From contig JAUXIU010000065.1 of the NCBI GenBank assembly GCA_030620895.1, positions 1 to 6,379 of the forward strand: a stretch of DNA of 6,379 nt, written 5' to 3'. A model generated the notes under the pieces. It made no database searches. It saw only the letters and a program-made list of their open reading frames with translations, and was not told the origin of the DNA. This document shows, in pieces, positions 1 through 6,379 of this stretch (its first letter is position 1; every line of letters begins with the position of its first letter). Both the position numbers and the translations under genes were made by a program. The stretch comes from Deltaproteobacteria bacterium. Its GTDB lineage: Bacteria; Desulfobacterota; GWC2-55-46; S146-70; JAUXIU01.

Positions 1-2
1 AA

Positions 3-1745
3 GGCACGTACTGGGCCGTAAGCTTTTTAGACCATAAGATTATTTTTGGCAAGGTTGACAGGCTTAGTATGGTCTTTGGATACATATTTACTATTGTATC
101 TTTTATAGCAGCCCTTTACGCCCTTCGTGTTAAAGATGATGGACAGCATATTGCAGCCCTTCTTTATGCTGGAAGCGCTTTAGGTGTTATTTTTGCGGGA
201 GATATGCTCTCTCTCTTCATATTCTGGGAGATTATGACTATATCTTCCTTATATCTTATCTGGGCGAAAGGGACAGAGGCATCTTATACGGCAGGATTGA
301 GATATCTTTGTGTTCATCTCTTTGGAGGTCTTTGCCTTCTCACAGGTATCATCATCCATGTGCATCAGACGGGTTCTATCGAGTTTGGAGTTATAGGATT
401 AAATGCATTGTCATCTTATCTTATATTGTTCGGTTTTATGCTAAATGCCGCTGTTCCACCACTTCATGCCTGGCTGGCTGATGCATACCCGGAAGCTACC
501 GTTACAGGCGCTATATTCCTTAGCGCCTTCACAACAAAGACCGCTGTATATGTGCTCATCAGGGCATTTCCGGGCGCCGAAATCCTGGTATGGTTGGGAG
601 GAATGATGGCAATATATGGCGTCGTGTATGCTGTATTGGAAAATGATATCCGGAGGCTCCTTTCCTATCACATAATAAGTCAGGTGGGGTATATGATAGC
701 GGGAGTTGGAATAGGAAGCATGATGGGGATAAACGGCGCAGCGGCCCATGCATTTTCCAATATACTTTACAAGGGTCTGCTCTTTATGGTGGCAGGGTCG
801 GTTATCCATATGACAGGAAAAAGCAAGCTGACCGAACTGGGGGGGCTGTATAAGACCATGCCCCTGACTTTTATTCTCTGTATGATTGCGGGGTTATCCA
901 TCTCCGCCTTTCCTTTGTTCAATGGATTCATAAGCAAATCCATGGTGGTTACAGCAGCAGCCGAGGAACATCTTGGCGCCATATGGCTCATGCTGATGTT
1001 TGCTTCCTCTGGAACCTTTCTATCCGTGGGCCTGAAATTTACATACTTTATTTTCTTGGGCCATGACTGCGGCCTGAGGCCGAAAGAGCCGCCTCTTAAT
1101 ATGCTCATGGCGATGGGATTGGCCGGATTTTTGTGCATATTTATAGGTGTCTATCCCTATGCGCTATACAAGATTCTCCCGCATGATATTGAGTATTCCA
1201 TATACACAGCCGAACATGTGGTGTGGACACTTCAGATACTGTTATTTACCGGATTGGTCTTTTCCTTGCTTTTTAAACGGGTAAAACCTAAAGAGGCGCT
1301 TACCCTTGATACAGATTGGTTTTATAGAAAAGGCGCCAGGGCCTGCTTGCGTTTTTTATATCTTTTGGTAAGAAGTAAGGCAATAACTAGCCTTGATCCA
1401 GTAAAGTTTTGCAAAAAAGGCGCAAAGGCCTTTATGGAACTTATAATAAATCCATGGTATCAACTGGGAATTAAGTTTGAAGAGATATTTTTATCTTTCT
1501 TACCACAGACACTTTCATGGTTCTGCAAGAATCCCCTTGCAGCATGTAAGATAGCCTCAGATACGGCAATCCTCTATCTATCAAAAAATGCGGGTTTAAG
1601 CTATACAAAACAGGAAAGGAAAAGAATAGATAGAGAAAAAGAGAGATATCCGGGAGATATAATCAAACACTGGCCTATCGGCTCAACCGTTGTCTGGGTA
1701 ACCTTGTTTCTCCTTGCATACCTCCTGATATTCTTAACAATATAG
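3..1745 (+). CDS. Proton-conducting membrane subunit, MrpD / NuoL-M-N family (5' partial)
   Basis: This is a polytopic inner-membrane protein of the antiporter-like family that moves H+ or Na+ in Mrp antiporters, complex I and related hydrogenase or oxidoreductase complexes. Numbering from the ATG at 69, family landmarks are FWE with the TM5 glutamate (E54), the AVPPLHAWLADAYPEA segment (128-143), the TM7 lysine in TTKTAVY (K157), YHIISQVGYM (200-209), the next lysine in ILYKGLLFM (K235) and a probable TM12 lysine in LKFTYFIF (K323). At least ten hydrophobic segments are visible. The frame is open from the left edge, and codons 3-68 encode plausible family sequence ending in KVDRLS, so ATG 69 is probably internal and the true start lies outside. 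After about residue 405 there is a roughly 150-residue extension beginning LDTDWFYRKG, with a charged linker and a final TM helix (about 538-557). The family is certain. The parent complex is not, because partner subunits are not in the window. Confidence 0.9.
   Translation, partial: GTYWAVSFLDHKIIFGKVDRLSMVFGYIFTIVSFIAALYALRVKDDGQHIAALLYAGSALGVIFAGDMLSLFIFWEIMTISSLYLIWAKGTEASYTAGLRYLCVHLFGGLCLLTGIIIHVHQTGSIEFGVIGLNALSSYLILFGFMLNAAVPPLHAWLADAYPEATVTGAIFLSAFTTKTAVYVLIRAFPGAEILVWLGGMMAIYGVVYAVLENDIRRLLSYHIISQVGYMIAGVGIGSMMGINGAAAHAFSNILYKGLLFMVAGSVIHMTGKSKLTELGGLYKTMPLTFILCMIAGLSISAFPLFNGFISKSMVVTAAAEEHLGAIWLMLMFASSGTFLSVGLKFTYFIFLGHDCGLRPKEPPLNMLMAMGLAGFLCIFIGVYPYALYKILPHDIEYSIYTAEHVVWTLQILLFTGLVFSLLFKRVKPKEALTLDTDWFYRKGARACLRFLYLLVRSKAITSLDPVKFCKKGAKAFMELIINPWYQLGIKFEEIFLSFLPQTLSWFCKNPLAACKIASDTAILYLSKNAGLSYTKQERKRIDREKERYPGDIIKHWPIGSTVVWVTLFLLAYLLIFLTI
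1305..1431 (+). repeat. In-frame 87-base direct repeat within the membrane subunit gene
   Basis: Two copies start at 1305 and 1392, exactly 87 bases (29 codons) apart. Over the first 40 bases they match at about 30 positions by eye, including CTTGAT, GTTTT and AAAAGGCGC. The protein shows LDTDWFYRKGARACLRF followed by LDPVKFCKKGAKAFMEL, sharing LD, F and KGA-A. A weaker third relative, WFCKNPLAACKIA, lies near residues 484-496. This suggests an internal duplication that lengthened the C-terminal extension. Confidence 0.6.
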
Positions 1746-1847
1746 CAAGTACAATATGAAGAAGGTGTTTGAACCTCAAAAAAAGCTGAGAATATCAAAA
1801 AATTATGGACAATCCTTTAAAATACAGAGGGTCAATTATTTCCTCCC
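1746..1847. other. Convergent intergenic gap without clear terminator
   Basis: This 102-base AT-rich gap separates the stop codons of two convergent genes. I looked for GC-rich hairpins followed by T runs on both strands. On the plus strand there is only a 4-bp AGGT/ACCT stem. On the minus strand a 3-bp GGA/TCC stem lies shortly before a run of six Ts. Neither is convincing as an intrinsic terminator. No small gene is supported here. Confidence 0.6.
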
Positions 1848-3528
<1,681 letters not shown>

Positions 3529-3545
3529 TTAGTCCACATTCGATT

Positions 3546-4433
3546 TTAATGTTGACCACACCTAAGGGCTTCAGTAACCGAGGTGATTTCTAATAATTCC
3601 TTAGTGATGGCAGCCTGTCTTGCTTTATTATAAATTAAAGTGAGATCAGATACCAAATGCTTGGCATTTTCTGTAGCTGACTTCATGGATACCATCCGTG
3701 CTCCATATTCACTTGTCAAAGATTCAAGGATTGCCTGGTATACCTGGGTCTCAACATACCTTGGCAGAAGCGTCTCCCATATTTTTTCTCTCGATGGTTC
3801 AAAGATATATTCCGATGTAAATTTAGCAACCCCATCTTCTCCACCCTTTACTTCGCTGGACTTAAAGGGAAGAAGTTTTATACTTGTCGGGTAGATATGG
3901 ATTGCTGTTGTAAATTTAGTAAAAAAAAGATATATCTCATCGTAGCGTTCTTCAGCGTATCCCTTGATCAGCTCCTGTGCAATATTATGTGAGTCAGCGA
4001 ATGTAATTCCCTTTGAAGGTTGAGGTTGATATTTTATGATCTGATAAGACCTCTTTTTGAAAAAATCGTATCCCTTTTTACCAATGAGGATTAGCTTGAC
4101 CTCCCTTTTGCTGCTCTGATCTTCAACAAAGCTCTGGGCGATACGTATTATGTTTGAATTGTACGCCCCGCACAATCCTCTATCTGATGTTATAATCAAG
4201 ACGCCTATAGCACGTGGCACTCTGGTCACCATCAGGGGATGAGTTAGGTGTTCATGAGTAAATGAGAGGTTTTCTATGATCTCCCGAAGTCGGTTGATGT
4301 AAGACCTTGACATCTTTACCTTGGATGCCAATCTCCTGAGTCTCGAGACAGAAATGAGCTCCATTGCGCTCGTAATTTGCTGAATACTTTTGATGCTGCG
4401 GATCTTCCTTTTTATTTCCCTGACTGACTCCAT
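3546..4433 (-). CDS. atpG: F1Fo ATP synthase gamma subunit
   Basis: Gamma is the rotating central shaft in the alpha3beta3 head that drives conformational change at the catalytic sites. The 295 residues match the family length. The N-terminal shaft helix carries IKRKIRSIKSIQQITSAMEL (7-26) and RLRR (31-34). The Rossmann-like globular part has SDRGLCGAYN (83-92) and LILIGKKGYDFF (114-125). The C-terminal helix contains SEYGARMVSMKSATENA (241-257). The usual C-terminal signature (ITxE..[DE]...GA) reads ITKELLEITSVT (276-287), so the conserved Gly-Ala is replaced by Val-Thr, and the protein ends in an unusual TEALRCGQH. The ATG at 4433 follows AAAGG by 6 bases and lies 15 bases after the alpha stop. 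Confidence 0.97.
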   Translation of the reverse strand: MESVREIKRKIRSIKSIQQITSAMELISVSRLRRLASKVKMSRSYINRLREIIENLSFTHEHLTHPLMVTRVPRAIGVLIITSDRGLCGAYNSNIIRIAQSFVEDQSSKREVKLILIGKKGYDFFKKRSYQIIKYQPQPSKGITFADSHNIAQELIKGYAEERYDEIYLFFTKFTTAIHIYPTSIKLLPFKSSEVKGGEDGVAKFTSEYIFEPSREKIWETLLPRYVETQVYQAILESLTSEYGARMVSMKSATENAKHLVSDLTLIYNKARQAAITKELLEITSVTEALRCGQH

Positions 4434-4448
4434 AGATTGCCTTTAAGT

Positions 4449-5957
4449 TCAGAATGCATCGCTGAATTCCTTTACAATACCCTTGAGGGTATTTATCAAA
4501 TCTTGTGATAAATCCTCTTTAATCCTTATCTCTTCAACCGGTTGTGGATACTTATCCTTTACAAATTGCAAGAACCCTTCCTCAAACTCCTTAAGCTTTT
4601 CTTTGCTGATATTGTCGAGGTAGCCATTTACAGCTACCCAGATAATTATTATCTGATCTTCTACAGGCATGGGTTGATACTGAGCCTGTTTTAATATCTC
4701 TATCAATTTTCCCCCTCGGTTCAGCTGGACTTGTGTGGCCTTATCCAATTCTGTTCCGAATTTGGCAAAGGTTGCCAACTCTCGGTATTGGGCAAGCTCA
4801 AGCCGGAGCTTTCCTGCCACCTTCTTCATTGCCTTTATCTGGGCATTGCCCCCGACTCGTGATACTGAAAGCCCTACATGGACGGCTGGTCTTGTGCCAG
4901 CATTAAACAGGTCTTTATCGAGATAAATCTGCCCGTCAGTAATCGAGATAACATTTGTCGGGATATAGGCCGAATAGTCCCCTGCCTGGGTTTCAACAAT
5001 GGGAATGGCTGTAAGAGAGCCGCCTCCCTTTTCATCGTTCAGTTTGGCAGCCCTTTCTAAGAGTCTGGAGTGAAGATTAAATATATCCCCCGGGAATGCC
5101 TCCCTTCCTGGAGGCCTGCGGAGCAGGAGGGATACCTGACGGTAAGCCACAGCATGCTTATAAAGATCGTCATAGACGAGCAAAGCATGTTTGCCATTAT
5201 CCCTGAACTCCTCACCTATTGCACATCCTGCATAGGGGGCTATATACTGCATCGGCGCAGGATCAGATGCTGCCGCTACAACAATGGTGGTATACTCCAT
5301 TGCCCCTCCCTTCTCGAATGTCTCTATGATGCTGACTACGTTAGATAATTTCTGGCCGATGGCTACATAGACACAAAAGACACCTTTACCCTTCTGATTG
5401 AGAATAGTATCAACTATGATCGCCGTCTTTCCTGTCTGTCTATCACCGATAATCAGCTCACGCTGTCCCCGCCCTATAGGGATCATTGAGTCAATAGGCT
5501 TAAGCCCTGTCTGCAAGGGCTCTTTTACCGGTTGTCTCTCTATCACGTTGGGTGTCTGACCCTCTATGGGACGATATTTGTCTGTATCTATAGGCCCTTT
5601 ACCATCCAGGGGCTGGCCAATGGCGTTCACCACCCTGCCTACCATGGGCTCCCCTACAGGGGCCGAGAGCAACCTTCCTGTCCGCTTTACCACTACCCCG
5701 TTATGTATGTTGGTAAAGTCTCCCAGTATCATTACCCCTACCTCTCCTACCTCAAGGTTCAAGGCGATACCATAAATGCCACCAGGAAATTCCAGCATCT
5801 CCGAGGCCATTACATTGGGAAGGCCAGAGACCCTTGCAATACCCTCACCTGCCTCGATTACCTCTCCTACCTCTTCAATGATAATCTTGGTTTCATATCC
5901 TTTTATTTGTTTTAGAAGGAAATCTGTAATCTCTTCTGGTCTTATCTTAAGTTCCAT
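4449..5957 (-). CDS. atpA: F1Fo ATP synthase alpha subunit
   Basis: Alpha is the non-catalytic nucleotide-binding subunit that alternates with beta in the F1 head and supplies the arginine finger. The 502-residue length is normal. The N-terminal helix [18 protein letters not shown] (1-18) is the part that normally binds the delta N-terminal domain. Other landmarks are the beta-barrel (about 25-95), Walker A GDRQTGKT (171-178), [16 protein letters not shown] (259-274), [12 protein letters not shown] (280-291) and the signature [10 protein letters not shown] (357-366), followed by Arg367, the expected arginine finger, in SRVGG. The C-terminal helical bundle is complete. The ATG at 5957 is 17 bases after the short delta gene. 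A G-rich AGGGGGTAGG stretch serves as an imperfectly spaced ribosome site. Nothing in the protein looks damaged. Confidence 0.99.
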   Translation of the reverse strand: MELKIRPEEITDFLLKQIKGYETKIIIEEVGEVIEAGEGIARVSGLPNVMASEMLEFPGGIYGIALNLEVGEVGVMILGDFTNIHNGVVVKRTGRLLSAPVGEPMVGRVVNAIGQPLDGKGPIDTDKYRPIEGQTPNVIERQPVKEPLQTGLKPIDSMIPIGRGQRELIIGDRQTGKTAIIVDTILNQKGKGVFCVYVAIGQKLSNVVSIIETFEKGGAMEYTTIVVAAASDPAPMQYIAPYAGCAIGEEFRDNGKHALLVYDDLYKHAVAYRQVSLLLRRPPGREAFPGDIFNLHSRLLERAAKLNDEKGGGSLTAIPIVETQAGDYSAYIPTNVISITDGQIYLDKDLFNAGTRPAVHVGLSVSRVGGNAQIKAMKKVAGKLRLELAQYRELATFAKFGTELDKATQVQLNRGGKLIEILKQAQYQPMPVEDQIIIIWVAVNGYLDNISKEKLKEFEEGFLQFVKDKYPQPVEEIRIKEDLSQDLINTLKGIVKEFSDAF

Positions 5958-5974
5958 TTTTGCTTGCCTACCCC

Positions 5975-6214
5975 CTATCCCTTCAGCATCTCTTTCTTTA
6001 TCATCCGTAATTGTTTCTGCAGACTCGCGTCCACAACCTTATCCTCCATACGAATGATAAGACCTCCCACAATAGATTCATCCACCTCTGCCTTTATCTC
6101 CACCTCTTTACCTATTGATTGAGAGAGCTTTTCTTCTAATCTGGTAATTATATCAGATGTAAGTTGTATGGCCGATGTCACAAGAGCAGTAACTTTTTTA
6201 CAGACAGGACTCAC
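5975..6214 (-). CDS. atpH: F1Fo ATP synthase delta subunit, C-terminal domain only
   Basis: Delta (OSCP) is the stator link between the top of F1 and the peripheral stalk b subunits. The encoded 79 residues match only the delta C-terminal domain: [20 protein letters not shown] (6-25), then [20 protein letters not shown] (38-57), which fits the family signature ending in GG-hydrophobic-x-hydrophobic-R, and then [10 protein letters not shown] (60-69). The usual delta protein is about 175-185 residues, with a six-helix N-terminal domain of about 105 residues that binds the alpha N-terminus. That domain is missing. An in-frame TAG lies five codons before the GTG, so no longer in-frame start exists. 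The GTG at 6214 has GGGGAG 7 bases upstream, so the short form could be translated. It could be a naturally reduced delta, one half of a split gene, or the surviving 3' end of a broken gene. Confidence 0.8.
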   Translation of the reverse strand: MSPVCKKVTALVTSAIQLTSDIITRLEEKLSQSIGKEVEIKAEVDESIVGGLIIRMEDKVVDASLQKQLRMIKKEMLKG

Positions 6215-6221
6215 TTTAAAA

Positions 6222-6227
6222 CTCCCC
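6222..6227 (-). promoter_or_regulatory. Ribosome binding site for the short delta gene
   Basis: GGGGAG on the minus strand, 7 bases before GTG 6214, is a well-spaced Shine-Dalgarno sequence. It is the main evidence that the 79-residue delta fragment can be translated from its own start. Confidence 0.55.
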
Positions 6228-6251
6228 TATACTACAAACCTGCAAAACTGT

Positions 6252-6363
6252 GTTTTTTTAGCAAACCCCATTAGAAATTGTTTATTGATTACTTACCTTA
6301 GCCAGAAACAACCACATTCTGGTATTTCTAAGGGGCAAAGTTTTTATGCAAACTGTTAGAAAA
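6252..6363 (-). repeat. Imperfect direct repeat TTTCTAA...GTTTGC...TAAAAA
   Basis: On the minus strand, 6363-6340 reads TTTTCTAACAGTTTGCATAA then AAAC, and 6278-6252 reads ATTTCTAATGGGGTTTGCTA then AAAAAAC. The two copies are about 86 bases apart and share TTTCTAA, GTTTGC and an A-run ending in C. The right copy also overlaps a short palindrome, AGAAAATTTCT, at 6358-6368. Low complexity makes chance similarity possible. Confidence 0.35.
6266..6335. repeat. Nested inverted repeats upstream of the delta fragment
   Basis: The outer arms are CCCCaTTAGAAAT (6266-6278) and ATTTCTAAGGGG (6324-6335), which are perfect complements over 12 bp apart from one bulged A. The inner arms are CCAGAA (6302-6307) and TTCTGG (6317-6322), with a 9-base loop. 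There is no T run typical of an intrinsic terminator. The structure could be a regulatory hairpin, an operator, or the remains of a small inverted-repeat element. Confidence 0.5.
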
Positions 6364-6379
6364 TTTCTTTGTAACCGCA

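Larger units (their letters stand above)
6215..6379. other. AT-rich region upstream of the F1 operon, no intact gene seen
   Basis: All three minus-strand frames meet stop codons here. The longest runs from the window edge to a TAA at 6284-6282 (about 31 codons, no recognised product beyond a weak NFL-type match to delta). The stretch is AT-rich and holds inverted and direct repeats. A TAGTAT that could act as a -10 box lies just before the GGGGAG ribosome site, but no -35 box at suitable spacing is visible, so I do not call a promoter. The Fo genes often found upstream (atpB, atpE, atpF) are not present in this stretch. Confidence 0.6.

Noticed and set aside
767..1138. Minus-strand 123-codon open frame
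   Set aside because: It is a shadow of the membrane subunit gene, whose transmembrane and ionisable motifs are unmistakable on the plus strand.
1764..1830. Bidirectional terminator between the convergent genes
   Set aside because: The only stems found are 3-4 bp and do not pair with well-placed T runs.
5532..5915. Plus-strand 127-codon open frame
   Set aside because: It lies antisense to the N-terminal third of atpA, and its sequence has no protein-like pattern or ribosome site that I could see.
6215..6260. Sigma70-type promoter for the F1 operon (TAGTAT as -10)
   Set aside because: The -10 match is only 4 of 6 and there is no acceptable -35 box 16-18 bases upstream.

Overview
The window comes from a bacterium. 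It carries the F1 part of an F-type ATP synthase on the minus strand, converging with a proton-channel membrane subunit of the Mrp/complex I family on the plus strand. Base composition is moderate, with AT-rich gaps between genes. I cannot name the species. The gene set and protein style fit an anaerobic or respiratory lineage such as Desulfobacterota, Nitrospirota or anammox-type Planctomycetota, but that is only an impression.

Positions 1-1745 (+) hold a NuoL/M/N or MrpD-like proton-translocating subunit that runs in from beyond the left edge. The reading frame is open upstream of the first ATG at 69, and the upstream residues look like family sequence. The gene therefore probably starts outside the window. 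Its C-terminal extension contains a 29-residue repeat that is still visible in the DNA.

Positions 1746-1847 are a short convergent gap without a convincing terminator. From 6214 down to 1848 (-) lies a compact operon in the order delta (short), alpha, gamma, beta, epsilon (atpH-A-G-D-C). Gaps are 15-26 bases, and beta and epsilon overlap by 8 bases. The alpha and beta subunits carry all the expected nucleotide-binding and catalytic motifs. Three features are unusual. Delta is reduced to its C-terminal domain (79 residues). Epsilon lacks the regulatory helical C-terminal domain (87 residues). The gamma C-terminal signature is partly degenerate. No Fo genes (a, c, b) are present before the window ends.

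Positions 6215-6379, upstream of the short delta gene, are AT-rich. They contain nested inverted repeats and an imperfect direct repeat. This is the least explained stretch, and it sits exactly where the delta N-terminal domain should be encoded.

Functionally, the plus-strand protein would move protons or sodium ions across the membrane, and the minus-strand proteins form the catalytic head that turns ion flow into ATP. Both therefore concern chemiosmotic energy conservation. I see no RNA genes, CRISPR arrays or clear mobile elements, and no evidence for an entirely new system. The oddities lie in the stator and regulatory subunits of the ATP synthase.
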